From: Apostichopus japonicus
Lineage: Eukaryota > Echinodermata > Holothuroidea > Aspidochirotida > Stichopodidae
Reading direction: 5' to 3'
Assembly (NCBI RefSeq): GCF_037975245.1
Contig: NC_092576.1
Coordinates: 19,926,111-19,990,110 of the forward strand
DNA length: 64,000 nucleotides
Shown here: positions 35,746-49,927 of the stretch, piece after piece
Layout: every line of letters starts with the position of its first letter
How positions within the stretch are numbered: position 1 is the first letter of the stretch
Program-made: the position numbers and the translations under genes
Notes under the pieces: model-generated
Database searches by the model: none
What the model was told of the DNA's origin: nothing
What the model saw: only the letters and a program-made list of their open reading frames with translations

Positions 35746-38246
35746 GTACGTATAAGACTGATATTAACTATGGAGAAAATGTAGTTAGGGCTACAAGCAA
35801 TGATAATATTATTTCTTTTTTAATTGTATCTCTCAAAGGAATATTCAGAGGCAGATGTTCTAACGTTTGTTATTAGCAATATTGTCAAACATTATCACAG
35901 CATATTTCCAATCCATATCTCAATATATCGACCCATTTATTTTATTATACAAAACTAATTATTTCCACAGCTTTATAAGTACGCTGAAAACCTCAGGACT
36001 TGTTTTAATAGAGTCTTTCAAAGTTCTGTACCAACTTTTCAAGCATTCGTAATTATCAAAGGAAACAACGGAGAGCCAAACGATTCGTACAATCGAAACC
36101 TGAAATGAGATGTCAATGTTATTGTGGAATACCAACTTTAGCGTATTATATATCCATTAGGAGTTTCACATAGGCGTGTCATCAATTGGCATGTCGAAGA
36201 CAGGAAAGAGAAAGAGATAGTTTGAAACCTATAGGCGCCATACCTTTTAACATATAGCCGTGATAGTCTACTTAAAGTGATGAAATACTTTTAATACTAT
36301 AAGGACAATACATTTGAACATTTATGTTAGATACGTTGAAAATATTCCCGCATATGTTGTAACATATAGGCATGCTACTGTTACGATACTCTTGAATATA
36401 TATAAATACATTTAGATTTATGTCTTTTCTTCTCCTTCGCTGTCTTCGGCATGTTAGTTTCAAATATGACTCGCTAATAATTACGTAAGTCGCCATACTT
36501 CTATTATAATATTAAATGCTGATATTTATGTAGACATTCCTACACATATTTGAAATCTCAATACTGTTTTCCACAATCATGGAATATTTGGCTCTCCTTT
36601 ATAAAACAACAACAACGGGATTATCACCTATGTAATGTTATATACTTTGAGTTATTATAGTCCTGAGCTCACTAAGGTTATAAATATTTCTCCGTTTGAT
36701 TGGCATTTTCTTACTCCATACCAGCAGATCACGGGTGAGTGCAGGATTGAACATGGAGGAATGTGGCCATGGTGTCGTTTATATCGAGCTGGAATGTGGG
36801 GAAGTGTGTGTGCGTGCCCAATACTACTCAATAGTGGTTACTTATGACATCATAACACTGTTACATACATAATAGTGTTATGATAAACTAATGGCCGATA
36901 GTACCCCGATATGATTTGTTACATGTATAGTTTGTTATGCAAAGTAGCTAATCTTGTTATATTTCCCGTATATAGATCAACAATGTCGCTGCCGCCACAC
37001 AGCCTGCTCCTGTCACAATTGTTCGTACAACCCAGGTACAACCTAATGACTACTTGGTACTTGCCATTCTGGTCACCATTTGCTGTTTCTTACCTACTGG
37101 TATCGTGGCTATTGTATTTGCAGCTAAAGTAAGTATTTTATGAGGATCATTGTCACCCTAGCATATTCCTGGCTAGTACAGAATGATCAGATTTATAACC
37201 CTTTGTTTGGTTTCCTACATTCAATATCTTCAGTGTTGCACATAAATATGCTAGAACAAATAGTCATCATGAGAATGTATTGAGAGGTCAGACCCTCTCA
37301 TCCTCCACCGTCCCAAACCCCTCACCGAACACCCTCCCCCACCAAAAAATTAAAACTTGCGTAAAACTTTAGAAGCTAATTAAAGTTTGACTCAGCAGGC
37401 CTATTGGAGAACTTTATAGCAGTCTCTTGTTAATTGTGCATAACTCTTTATTACCAGTTCAATAGTACTATAATCCCATATAATCCCGTTTATATTAATC
37501 CGCCGGCGAATAGTTTAGTGTCATCATTTTAATTTTGAAAAAAAAAACTTGCAAATTGGACCCCATTTCCCAGTCTGATATTTTTCTTTGCATAGTGAAA
37601 GTAGTGCACATAGTCAATGATGTCACATTTATAAGGGTGGGTGAGTGAGGCGAGGGGTATGGGTAGGGGTATTGGGCAGAGAAGGTTGGTCCACGCAGGA
37701 GCATAGCCTACCTTCGTACTAGAGAGAGAAAAAAAATGTCCCATTTTTATAGAGTCATGGACTTTAAGTTTTATTATAATATTGATACATGAGTTTTCAT
37801 TTTTCAAAATGTTGTTATGATCTTCATAATTTTAACCCCAATTGATTATACGACTTTGCGTGCGTGTGTTATATATGTAAGGCATTTATAAGAAAATTTT
37901 GGGGAGAGGAGAAGGTACATGTTGACATTTTATATGTGGTTACAGCCTGTGTGATATTAATGACATAAAGAAGTTACATTACAGTACGTGTGGGTATAGG
38001 CATACGCAGGTATATCACATATCAGTGACAGAAAAGCTTTAACAGTCTTCTTTTTCAAATGATAAAATGTCTATTTATATCTTTCCATGTTTATTTCTTG
38101 TCAAGGTGAGAAGCCTTTTCAGTAGTGGTGACATACAAGGTGCCGCGCAAGCCTCTGCAAGCGCTAAGTTGTGGTCGATGATCTCCCTTGGTATCGGTAT
38201 TGTTTGGATGGTTGTTGTCTCAATACTTCAAATTGCAGTTTCATAG
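35537..38246 (+). CDS. CD225/dispanin (IFITM-like) membrane protein, first exon not found
   Basis: Three exons join in phase: 35537-35745, 36976-37128 and 38106-38246 (stop TAG at 38244). The N-terminal arm is [12 protein letters not shown] followed by IPPQQ and eight GYPPQQ units. The CD225 domain follows: [20 protein letters not shown], the loop [20 protein letters not shown], and a second helix [20 protein letters not shown]. The paired Cys in ICCFLP are the usual palmitoylation site of this family, and [14 protein letters not shown] is its conserved intracellular loop. The family comprises small two-pass membrane proteins of endosomes, synapses or the cell surface, including the antiviral IFITMs and PRRT relatives. 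A first exon ending in phase 1 with G is needed. The paralogue at 49784-54841 has the same exon phases. Confidence 0.85.
35578..35735 (+). repeat. 18-bp coding repeat (GYPPQQ)
   Basis: Eight nearly identical 18-bp units, GGTTACCCGCCTCAACAA, lie inside the CD225 exon. Near-identity at the nucleotide level indicates recent expansion, so copy number is probably polymorphic. Confidence 0.95.
36976..37128 (+). CDS. CD225 (plus) exon: first membrane helix
   Basis: Fifty-one codons, phase 0-0. They begin [20 protein letters not shown] and end [19 protein letters not shown]. The acceptor is GTATATAG and the donor is AAA|GTAAGT. Confidence 0.88.
38106..38246 (+). CDS. CD225 (plus) exon: loop and second helix
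   Basis: After TTGTCAAG it encodes [20 protein letters not shown] then [20 protein letters not shown] and LQIAVS, followed by TAG. Confidence 0.9.
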   Translation: MRSLFSSGDIQGAAQASASAKLWSMISLGIGIVWMVVVSILQIAVS

Positions 38247-38350
38247 AGACGTATGGAAAGACAAAGAATATCTCATTATTCTCTCTTTTTTCTCTCTCTT
38301 TCTCTTTACATTTTTTTGTAAACTATACTACTCAGATGGCACACCGAATG

Positions 38351-38356
38351 AATAAA
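38351..38356 (+). terminator. Polyadenylation signal AATAAA
   Basis: AATAAA lies 105 bases after the stop codon of the plus-strand CD225 gene. Confidence 0.6.
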
Positions 38357-41300
38357 GTAAACTTCAAAATAATTTTGTTGATTAAAAATAGTTAGACTGA
38401 ATGAGAACCAGGTTATATGTTGATGATCTTTTCAAATATCGATATTTCTATTATTTGGTGTCAATGATTTTTTTTTATCATTATAACTGAGTATCCTTAG
38501 ATTATACAGTCATCGGTCTAAACTCATTTGATCAACTCTATACACATGGCTCCTGCAAGGTACAACACAATATTACTCTATTTTCGAACACGATGTCTTC
38601 CAGAATCCCCTACAAATATGTACGCAACCATGTACTTCATTCTAACGACTTCCCTATGTACAGTATACCCTAAGTTATTGCCCCATAAACCGCTATCATT
38701 TCATATTCATAACTTGAGAACATAGACAGACGCACACCATTCTAATAATTTGTATATGGCTGAAGTCATCGAATGCCCTTTGAACTGTGATTATGTACTG
38801 AAGTGTTCTGTGGTTGGTCTGGAAACAGCGTTCAAAATGATTTGGTCTATACTAATTGTATACTTCAAGTTTATTTGGTATTGTACTTCTCTTTTTTACT
38901 GAATAATGTGGTTGCCTTTGTATTTCTCTAACTTTTTATCATTACAGCGTTTTCTGTATCGTATGAGTGGATTTTTTTTTTGCTCTTTGTTGTTCATATG
39001 ACGAAAATCAATATAGAAAGAAAAAAAGTCATTTGTACTTGAAGGTAGAGAAAGGTAATGGAAATAAGATTTTAAGTTTTCTCATATCAACATCAGCTAA
39101 ATTGAAAAATTTGGCAATTTAAACCAAGGAAACCAATACATTTCTCAAATACATTCCAACATATTTCTTTGAAATACATATTTTTGTACAGAAAAATGAT
39201 GTTATAATAATCCATGCTACCTTTCCTAATGGGAGTCCCTTTATTTTTTTACCATTGAAATATATTAATGTAAATATTTGTCTGTGTCAATGTTTATGTA
39301 GAACAGACGATACTGAAACCATCGAACAGAAACGTCAATAGAACAACAACAATTAAAACAATAATGCAGTCAACATTCAACATTTTACATCATGGATAAC
39401 ACGATGGCTGGAGTAAACGATCGTAGATAGATTCACTTTCGAAAACCGAGCCAAAAAATAGAAATAGTTAAAACTATTAACAGAATTACAAAGGTTTGTA
39501 AGAAATTTGATTAAAGACCAATATCCAAGATGACTAAATTGGATTAACTAAGTCATAAAATTCCAGAGAGTGAATAATAATTACAGAGATTTTCTTAATA
39601 GATTTCTCTCCACAAGTAGAAAGTGACCATTAGGGTTAAATATATCGTTAACAAATATGACATCATTTTGCATTCAATGTCGATAATTACATTGGTTAAA
39701 CCGTGGTGTGTTTTTTTCATAATAAATGACATAGGAGTAAGGTGTCGAGTTTATTGGTAATTTATCCGTTTTCATAGATTATTTTGTACATTGTGATGTA
39801 TAGCTGCATTTTTCTATTTTGTTAAAGTTTTGTATTACAGCGTTTTCTGAGAAGTAATGAGGGAGTCGGTTAAAAAATAGGTTAAAATCGTTATAAGCCA
39901 ACCTTGTATGCTAATCGTGTATGCATACCATTTAACTCAGTTGATGTCTGTCAGTTCCGTACTGTCGCGAATGTAACTTTCAGTTTTGCTTTCTTCATTA
40001 AGACTACCGACGCTCGCTCTCACCGACCTACTAAAATCAAGTAAGAAGGTACATATTAAAACAAGCACATCGGGCTTATTACAGCACATTCAACTTTTGC
40101 CACCATGACCGTTTTGATTTTTAGCTAGAAATGTTCAAAGTTTAGCATCATGCTCTCCAACCCATCTGCCAGCTGTCTCTGCGGAATCTTCTCGTTTTAC
40201 CACCAAAACTTTTAAATCACCTTCAATCCTCCATTTTTAATACCATCAGTAGTTTATGTCATCCTCTTCAACATCCAAGCAGATAAAGAATTAATGATGA
40301 ATCAGAAAATCCCCCCCCCCCCCATAGATCCAATACAGCAGGTCACTTGAGGGTTATTTTCCGATAAATGGTTAACCTCTCAGGTGGACGTGCACTACTC
40401 TAATTGTGGTGTGACACCTATATTATCGGTGACTGTGTATGGTACCCCTAGTCTTATTCTAGGAATTCCTATACTAACCCAAATTCAACAGATATAATTT
40501 ATGTTTGCATTCTGTCTTCCTCTAAGACCTGGCATGGGCTCATTCTAGGCTCTCATGACTCAATGTTGAGCAGAGTATGCCATATATGTGTGTAATAATA
40601 AATCGTCTTTTCAAAGTGTAACTGGAAAGATATTGCACTGAATTTGCTTATCACTTTGAATGCATAATTGACTTCCTTTAAGTTGACATGACTCTTTGTC
40701 AATTAGTGGTCATACATAACACTCAGGCTTTGCATGCAGGTCCGAGCAGAAGGGGTTTACACTGCAAGCCTGTGAAAGGAACACTGAAACGGAACAGGAC
40801 ATTTACAAATTGATATTTGTTAAAGAATAAGTGGAGAAATCAAGAGTCTACCAAGTATGACATGCTATCTGCAAATGCATGCCCCTCCTTCGCCCCACCC
40901 TCTCCCTTTCCCCACCCACCTCATATGTGCATAACAAGCATTAGAACATTTTTTAGCTGCTGATATCAAAATAGAGGGAACCCTCTATTCAAGCCTATTG
41001 AAAAAATATTATTGCAGCCTCCTTCATAATTGAATGTATCACGACTAAAACAGCACAGATTAAAAACCTGATGTTCACTATAAAGTGTTTAACATGCCAA
41101 ATAGCCTCATCTGGATCAAGTTTGGACACCCTGTACTATGACTAAATATAGGATTTAGCGATTTAAAGTAGGAAATATCACACTTGACAATTCGCTGAGG
41201 AAACCGGTAATGTATTAATTAATAATACTGACATGCCAGCATTTCTCCAGCAGAGCAGGGAAATAATGGTATACCACCTGACAAGACCCACAGGAAGAAC

Positions 41301-41561
41301 TTCTTATATACTCTGCATATAGCATGTCAAGCGATGTCATACCGGCTTCCCACAACGTTGTGTGTTAAACGCCAATAACGTACACAACAAATACATCCCG
41401 CACAGTAAGTCCCGGGTTAAGCTGTATAAGTCATACTACTACCTGCATGCTCACCTGTGTCATATTTATTGAGACTGTTTAGTGTGTCTTTTAGGGAGAA
41501 AGGAACTGATATGTAAAGTTCGACAGTTTTACTAATTTAATGTTCAAAAGTGATGAGTTGG

Positions 41562-41672
<111 letters not shown>

Positions 41673-42084
41673 CTGACATAGTAGTTTAGTTTATAAGTGA
41701 CAACAATGGGGTCTAGTAATGTTAAAAATCGTAAAGGTCATATAACAGCTATTTGGCTTGAGGTTTAATCATAGGAGTGTATGTGAGGACGTTAGTTTTT
41801 ATATGTTGCATTCAAACAGTTTTGAGCAGATGCGTTCCTGTGTCGCACGTTTCCAAATCCAAGTAAAACACTGGTTTGTGAACCATGATTGGTTTATGTT
41901 TGAAATCAGATTATGATATTACGAAAATTGTATTTCTTTACCGTCTACTTTTCACTTAATTTAAGTATGAGTTGCAACACTGATAATGGTTATCAGACCA
42001 GTTGTAAAAGCTGGTGCCTAACCTTTTGGTTTCGATGATAATAATAACCTTTGCTTTCATGGTGGCGTATGTGCGTTTGTGACG

Positions 42085-42373
42085 CCCAGCTTATAAACAT
42101 TATATCTGAAGAAGGGAACGCCGGACCAATTTCATATAGTGTGTAGGAGAACCACATTGAGTACAAGAAACCCACTGCTTTTTTGTGGAGATCATTTGGG
42201 GTTAACAAATGTCAAATTGAGAAATCCTTGTAAACATGATACCTCGAGAAAGTATGCTTGAGCAGATCTCATATGTTATGTGCATATGAACCACATTGAT
42301 AAAAGAAGCCCATGGGTTTTCTATGAGGTCAAAGTCATTTGGTGTCATTAGATGTCAAATATTGCAAATGTTG

Positions 42374-42375
<2 letters not shown>
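42085..42375. repeat. Tandem repeat, about 130-bp unit
   Basis: Two diverged units contain AACCACATTGA, a GTGGAG/ATGAGG plus TCATTTGG segment and TGTCAAAT in the same order. I have seen similar repeats in other marine invertebrate genomes, but this is from memory. Confidence 0.7.
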
Positions 42376-42420
<45 letters not shown>

Positions 42421-42510
42421 TATAGTTATAGTTATATAGTTATATAGTTATATATATATAGTTATATATATTTATATAGTTATATATATATATATCTATA
42501 TCTATATCTA

Positions 42511-42552
<42 letters not shown>
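42375..42552. repeat. (TA)n with TAGTTA and TATC variants
   Basis: TA dinucleotides interrupted by TATAGTTA and TATCTATC units. Confidence 0.95.
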
Positions 42553-42555
<3 letters not shown>

Positions 42556-42782
42556 GGCTCTTTGGGGGTTCGGGGTGGGGTGGGGGAAGAGAATGCACAT
42601 GAAGCTCAAACGTTATCAGTTGTTCTCTAGTGCAGAGGTCGGCATAGATGTGAGACAGAGAAATCCAATTTCTGTGGGATTTATTTCACAACCCTGGTGG
42701 GGCTCCACAAGTTGTAGGATCTTGAGATAGCCTATTCTTCTTTCGTAGCGACTAATAAGCACAAAAACACATGGCACGTGCC

Positions 42783-43504
42783 CAGTGGCGTAGCTAGGAT
42801 TTTTTGAGTGGGGGGCCATGGGGGAGCTGTTCTTTCTTGTGGGGGGGCCGGAGGTTACTATCTAAGCGGAGCGCCACCTTGGTTGGCGCGGAGCGTACAG
42901 AGAAAATTTGAGATTTCAGCACCCCCCAGATCGCAGGAGATGGCACCTGTGAGGCAAAATAGCAACCAAAAAGATGTGCAACTTTGGTGACAGAAATGCC
43001 AAAAAAAAAATTTCTCTTTCATGCTGACTGGCCTTGCCAACTCAGCCAGACGTTTAACTTGAGGGAAGTTGGCATCATTTGTCGTTTCAAGGTGTCTGTG
43101 ACGTGCCAGAAAGAGAGACCTAATTTCTATGGAAGGTATTCCAAGCACGGAAACTGCATTGCTTTCAGACAGTGTTCTTACAAACTATAATTATAAACGT
43201 CAACACAGTCATTATGACTGTCGGAAGCTATTTGGGATTGGTACGGCAGATCAGAGTGTGGCCATCTATCATAATTATCGGGGGGACGTTTGGTAGGTCA
43301 GACTACGCTACGCGCCACCATGGTTTGCGCGTAGCGTAATGGAGAACATTTTGAAAAAAATGTCTCCCAGATTGCAGGAAATGGCACTTCCCGAGCTTGA
43401 AAACAAGACCCCTGCCACCCGACTAATCTTCTGAAACACATTTTGAAGTATGTTTCATTTTTTTTTTTTTTTTGCGCCGTGAAGTACCGGCTCCTACGCC
43501 CCTG
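42783..43504. mobile_element. hAT-type MITE, related to the 32.4-kb element
   Basis: The ends CAGTGGCGTAGCTAGG and, from the right, CAGGGGCGTAGGAGCC share the CAGNGGCGTAG terminus with the element at 32433. No clear target duplication remains (CACGTGCC against CATACCTT). It is non-coding. Confidence 0.65.
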
Positions 43505-44417
43505 CATACCTTCCAGAGAGGAACTCAATTTAGTTGAAAAGTTTCGTTTCATTTCGTTTACTTCTGCCATTGAATTACAATGCTATGCGATTGTTAGTAC
43601 ATAGTTATATTAGCAGTGAGGCAGCGGGACCAGAAGTAAGATAACTAAATGTCTTTCAAGGAAACTGTGCAGGGACTGATGAAGGTACAGGGACGAGATC
43701 ACCGACGTATACATAAATATCTGGACCGAGTATGTCAATAAAGGGACGCGCACATAAACGTACCAACCATGGTCGGTCATGTGACGTGCTCCTTAGTAGC
43801 ACTCAACACTTATAGTACTTCATAAATATATATTCTACAAAAAAAATATTATCATGATCTCATAACTACCAAGTTCCAGGTGAATCTATGCGAACAACGG
43901 AATCTAGCAGAGTAGTATATTGTTTCAATGTTAACCGCAATTTTAGTTCCAAAAATTCCATTTTGAGACATTTTCTTTCAAATAAATGAACTGCAACTGG
44001 AACGCACGTAGCTTATCAGGACTGTACACAATGTGCATAGATACGAGGCAGACGACATGATCCGTGGTTCCTTGCAACTCAAGTCTTCTTCAGCCTTTTA
44101 TGAGACAGAAAGTTAATCTTAACGTTATTTTCATCCAAAACTAAGCAACTATTCTCAATTCTACTACAGTGACCCGTTTAAGAAGCGTTCTGTTGTCTAC
44201 GTAACGCTTAAATATCATTTCGAGCTGACGAAGGGTTAAATAATATATTAGTAGCACCTGGGAGCACATCACATGACCTTACATGGTTGGTACGTTTTCT
44301 TAGTTCCAGATCGTATTAAAATTCGATGGACGAGATCTCCGGAAGGTGTAGCATTTCGTTAGCCTAATATTACACAAAACTGGGAAATTTTATGACAGGG
44401 AATGGGGAGCTGCGGAT

Positions 44418-44505
44418 CTCCCCACCCCACCCCCACCCCCACCATCCAACACCCCCACCACACCCTCCAACACCCCACCCCACCCTCCAACCCCCTCTTC
44501 CAATA
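44418..44505. repeat. C/A-rich low-complexity tract
   Basis: Irregular CCCCACC and CCAACA repeats. The complementary strand has many G runs. Confidence 0.85.
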
Positions 44506-47500
44506 TTCTCAGTTGCTGCCAGCAAAACAAACAACCACGCTGACTGTTATATTTATTATTACGTTGATTTTAAATGGCATAGGTCACGGTGACGTGTAAA
44601 ATAAACCAAGCTACAGAAGGTCACAAGGTCATCATATTGTTGTACTCTGTTAAAAGATCAAGCCTGGTATAACATATAACACCTGATTGTCTATATACCT
44701 ACTGTGTTGATATATGCCGCTAACGCATGCTAGACGGAACGCTTAGCTTATTCTATTCTCCATATAAGATACATGTCCTCGTGTATAGCTAAATTGCTCG
44801 AGTACGCAGCTTTTTTAGCTTTAATGTCTGTTTGGGGCTGGAATAAGTTTCAATAATAGAAGCATTCCTATCCATTTTTTATTCAATTACGCCATTGTTG
44901 AAGCTCTGCTGTACTACCACGTAAGTCGTAACGAGACAACTTACAATGTGAACAATATTAACAAACGAAAGACGAATAAAAACAGCAATGTACAAATTCA
45001 AAGGAAACTGGCAAGCCAGGCGTTTTGGTAATCGATATAACTTTATTGTCACTCAAGTAGGCCTACCTTCACTAAACCTGTAAAAACCCAAGACATATTT
45101 ACTATTGTCCTCATATTTACACTTGTCAGTGAACAACTCCGAAGAATCTTGAACAAATTTGAACAACAGGTTGTAACGACTTTGAGTAAACATTAGTTTC
45201 AGCAGCCAACAAGCACGCTGTCGTTCATCATCTGTCAGTACTTGCCTGATTCTTGTTTTATGGTCTTCTTATTTTGAGTGATATGAATGATAATAAAAAA
45301 TTAATACTCTAAATGTATTTGCATGGAGCTCTTCTATCTCCATGGTATTAAAATTTTATACTACAGTACATAACGTAAAATTGCTCTCTAACACGTTATA
45401 CCCAGACCTATCCATGTATAGCCTACGTACATGCCACAACAATCCAACACAGTAGCGGCTTCGTACCACCTGACAACGGTGTCACGCATTTTAGCGATTT
45501 GAAGGTCACTCGATCGCGCCATCTTTTTACACCCAAAACAATGACTCATGCAAAGGTTTGGACGAAATCCAGATATTATCGTCGAATCTTTTCAAATGTT
45601 CACATATAGAAACATTAGAAGCACCATATTTACTCTCGAGTTTTGAGAGAGTAGAATATACTAGTTAACTGAATAACAAATTACGGATATTTAGCCGTGC
45701 TTACACAGCTGTTCTAAAGTGGTGGAAACAAATATCCTGGCATGCATGTTGTCAAATGTTGTACAATCCAACGTAAGGCTCTTAACTAGTTACAAATGGT
45801 ATACGAAGCCTAACCGTTTTTATTTTTAACATGCTTAAATTGAGTAGACCTAAATATAGACGAAACGGCTTTACAGAAATATTTGGTCCCCAGGGCCATG
45901 ACGCTGAGCCGGGTACTCTTAGATTGAGGGGCAACAACAGTTTATGGAAGAGACACCAATAACAGGAGGGGCACAATACTCATGTCCTGTTACTTATGAA
46001 ATTTTCGTACACATGATGGTGGAACGGATTAGGGGAAAGGTGTGGGGAAACAGTAGTCTGGACAGGGAAGAGGACATACCACCTAGGCCCCCAACCTGGC
46101 TATGTGACTGCATGGGAGGGGTGAAAACATTCATATGGAGCCATACAGTCACCTAAGGCAAGTGCTCAGTGAATAATAAAGACTGACAAACACTGCAAAG
46201 TAATGTTGAGGTCAACCTTTTGAAGGCTATTTAAATCAACAAATGTTAAAGCTAAGTGAAACATCTTCGAAAAATTGCTTCCTTTTTAATTGAAAGGTAC
46301 CTAAAAGTAATGAAACAACCATAACAAGGTGATGGTACAGGTGGTTGGAAAATATGTCAAACCCCACTTTTGTTCCATATCACATCTGCAAAACGGTTTT
46401 GGACAGAATTTCCCAAAATATAATTCCACTGTACTTTCTGACTATTTTAAATGGACTTATCAGATTGGCTGAGAGGAGACAGGTGTAAACATACAACATA
46501 GAACTTAAAATGGAAGAAGAACAATATAACTTCGAAAAGAATCTAAATTAGGCCTATATAGTTTAACTTATCGAGCAGCAACAAACTGTTTCGTGGAACC
46601 AAGTTTAATTTCATAAAAATATGTTCAAGATTCCCTTTCGCTTTCCATTCCGTTTACATGTTTCCTTCGAAGTCGCTCACAATTCTTTGCATTTATTTAA
46701 TTTTAAGAATTCTTTACAATCCGAAAAATTAATTGGGCACTTCATTGCCTAACGTTGAGAATTAACGTAAAATATTAGCTTAGGTCGACGCTTTTGCGTG
46801 AGCTGTTTGTTCAATATGCTGCAAGCGACAAGCCGGAAGTAGCTTAATTCTATGTGGAGTATTTTTTTCTGCATTAAGTTTGTGTATGAATTACGTACAA
46901 ATCTACGGTTGAAAGGTTCATTGGGCTGTCTGTTATCAGTTCAACTTTTGACCTTTGTACAATTATACTCGTTCTATTGAATAGCTGGCGCTAGTTATAT
47001 TTACGCAGAGTTTCATCTATAAGCATGGAGTTGGTAAATCCTAAATCAGGGTGTAACCGGTGGATTTCAACGACGCAGGTACGTGTGTTGGTAGTGTATG
47101 GGGTATGGGGGTTCTTAATTCCCCAACAGGTTTCGTAAGGGTATGAACCTTTACGGAAGTTCCAGCGGCGGATCCGAGAGTTTATAAAGGAGGGAACATT
47201 TGGCCCTGCATGGGAAAGTTTTAGCCGACTCGTTGGAAAAACAAGGTAAAAACGTAGACGTCATTTTGGAGGATCTGTATATATACTGTAACTTAGATCC
47301 ATAATTAGGTCTAAACGTTATGATTTATGTATAAAGTTGGTTTTTAATCTCCTATACCCTTAAATCTTAGGTCCGGATGAGTGGTCTTATTCTTCCCCGA
47401 CTGAATTAAGAAAGACATACGCGACTGAACATTCTCTCGACTGGGGATGGAAGCCGGGAACCCCACCCCATGCAACTGGTTCGTTTGACTCCGAGCTGAT

Positions 47501-47879
47501 TATACTGATATATAATACTGATATATAAAACTGATATATAGATGGATACCTCTCTATATTTAGAACATCAATGGGGTACAAAAAACATTTGAATATTTAT
47601 CAATTGGGCAACTGAATTATGACTTACTTGTAATCAAATGAAGAAACAATCACTGTCTCACAAATAGTTAAAGTAATGTTTAAGATCAGTAAGATGACAA
47701 GAGTGCACAGAATAACAAAACAATACACAAAAGACGTAGGCCTACACATATTTAGTGTTTAACTCAACGGACAAGCCATGTTTAAATGTACTATATACTT
47801 AAAAGAATTGTCTGGTATAGGCCTTAGAAAGTTACCTTCAAAAACGATAAATAATTTTCCAAACATGTTACCAATATAT

Positions 47880-48780
47880 GAGAACGCTAATGTTGCGTTT
47901 GGCAGAGAAACGATTTTTTAATCGCTTAGGATGGATATTTCAATTACATTTTGAACAGTTACGAACGTGACGTCATCTTCGAAAATGCAGATTGCGACAT
48001 AACCCACGCTCCGTACAGTCCATACAGAAATCACAATAAAAAACTTAATTTTCGTTGAAATTCCTTTTGAATTATATATGGGTTTTTTTTAAATCGTTAA
48101 GCCGTCATAGATGTTGTGCATCGGTGATTACGTGAAGATAATTTTGAACAGCAGACTCTTCGTTGTTTACATTGCGCTGTTCATCTCAAATGCGAAGAAT
48201 GTTTGCATGTGTAGGCTACTATAACGTTTACAATCGGCCAGTTCTGCGAAGCCTAAGCTTCTCGGTACTACATTCTGCTCTGACATCGATTCCGTCAAGT
48301 CTCATCTGTCGATGTTCCAAATTCTTTTCAAGCTTCCTTTTACTGTAAAGCTAATACGTGAATTTCATTTCAACGAATTCGAAGAACGGTTTAAGAACTG
48401 TTGTTTTAGTGTGAGAGTGTATTATGTGCAACGATATGTACGTACCAACTGGGAATGATAGGCTGTATACGTACGTTAGCGATGTGTACGTAATACATAA
48501 TAGGCAATCCCCTGTGCGTGTACACGCGAGAGTGTAGTTGCTGCGGAAATCAGAGTGCTAACGTCAAGTCGCTCGTTTTGCCTACTTGCCTGCAATACGT
48601 CATTCACGAAATTGATGCGTTCTAACAAACAATGCTTTTGGTGAGAAACTAGTGAACTGGTAAATCAGATTTCTACAAGAAGAAAACGTCGAATGGGGAC
48701 AATTTTTACATGGTTAGAAAGAGAAAAATAAGAACTACAAGGACAATGTATCCAAATCTTCCACCAGACAATTCCTTTAA
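47880..48780. repeat. Segmental duplication, left copy (X)
   Basis: This stretch matches about 58030-58970 in the same orientation. Shared landmarks include GATGGATATTTCAA, CAGCAGACTCTTCGTTG, CAGTTCTGCGAAGCCTAA and CACCAGACAATTCCTT. No shared open frame survives in both copies. Confidence 0.85.
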
Positions 48781-49783
48781 TCTATGCAAGGAAATACCGT
48801 CATAGAATATGATCCTTTTACACTGAAGTGAGGTGAAATCTAAAGTGATGGGCTTGACGAAAAGCTCTGAAAATGGGATTTTCCTACAGATAGATTGTCT
48901 GTAAGGCAAATCCTGCGAGATTAGACTAATAAAGGATTTAATGATGGGGTTGTAATCGGTCACAAACAGAATGCTGACTTGTAATTTTATAAGTGCCCAT
49001 AGTTCCATCTGCTAGCCCTTAAAAAATGCCCTGTACGATAAGCTGGTGAGGTTAAATGACGTTCAAGAAATATCCAGTTACATAGATGTTCGTAATCACG
49101 TGGGCCGGTGCAAATGAGTTTCAGTCTGTCTGAATTATTGGCAGACTTTAAGTAATATAATTCTTAAGACTACGTGGTTGAAAGCTCTGTAAATGTAAAT
49201 GCACGTAAATATCAGTAGGCTTATAACAATAAAACTATCTATATTTACCAGTGCATCCAAAGTATTAAGCTTCTGGAGTTTAGACACTTCTGTGGAACAC
49301 TTTATATTGTCATGGAATGAATAAACAGTTCAAGTTCAAATTAATTGCGTGTTTCTCAGCGACCGTTTAGCCAGACAAAAAATATCGTCACTGTTTGTGT
49401 AATAATGTTATGTAAGTGGAAACACAGATATCACTTCCTGGTCCGATTAACTTTACACTTGGTAGATATGGGCCTAGGTATGAGTTGTAGAGCCTGCATG
49501 ACGAATGACGTCATATATGGTCTAAGGTCAAACGAACCAAATATCACGTATACTCGTAAGCCAAAATAACTACAGTAACTATAATGACTATACATAACCA
49601 TCTGAGTAATATACAAATAACCAAAATAAAACTGATCTTGAACTATGAATCAGAGACATGATATACGGAGCAGTTATCTTTTTCTCCCTCAAACCAGATT
49701 GGGTCGGTTTGAGAGTTTACTTGCGGTTTGGACATTTCCAAACTTGCCCCCGTCACCCCAGTCTCTTCATGCGGCATCAAGTT

Positions 49784-49927
49784 TTAAGTAGCCATGGTAA
49801 TGTTAAGTATAACAGAGATTGTTATCAAGATTAAACCAATAACAAGAGAAATCAAAGACAACTTTTTTGCTTTTGCTGCAGCGTCTTGGGCCCCATCTAC
49901 ATCCCCACGGTTGAAAAGATCTTTGAC
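49784..49927 (-). CDS. CD225 (minus) last exon: loop and second helix
   Basis: After a T-rich acceptor ending CAG it encodes VKDLFNRGDVDGAQDAAAKA then KKLSLISLVIGLILITISVI and LNITMAT, followed by TAA. Confidence 0.9.
   Translation of the reverse strand, partial: VKDLFNRGDVDGAQDAAAKAKKLSLISLVIGLILITISVILNITMAT

Noticed and set aside
47161-47200. Possible end of another MITE (CAGCGGCGGATCCGAGAG)
   Set aside because: No matching opposite end or target duplication was found.
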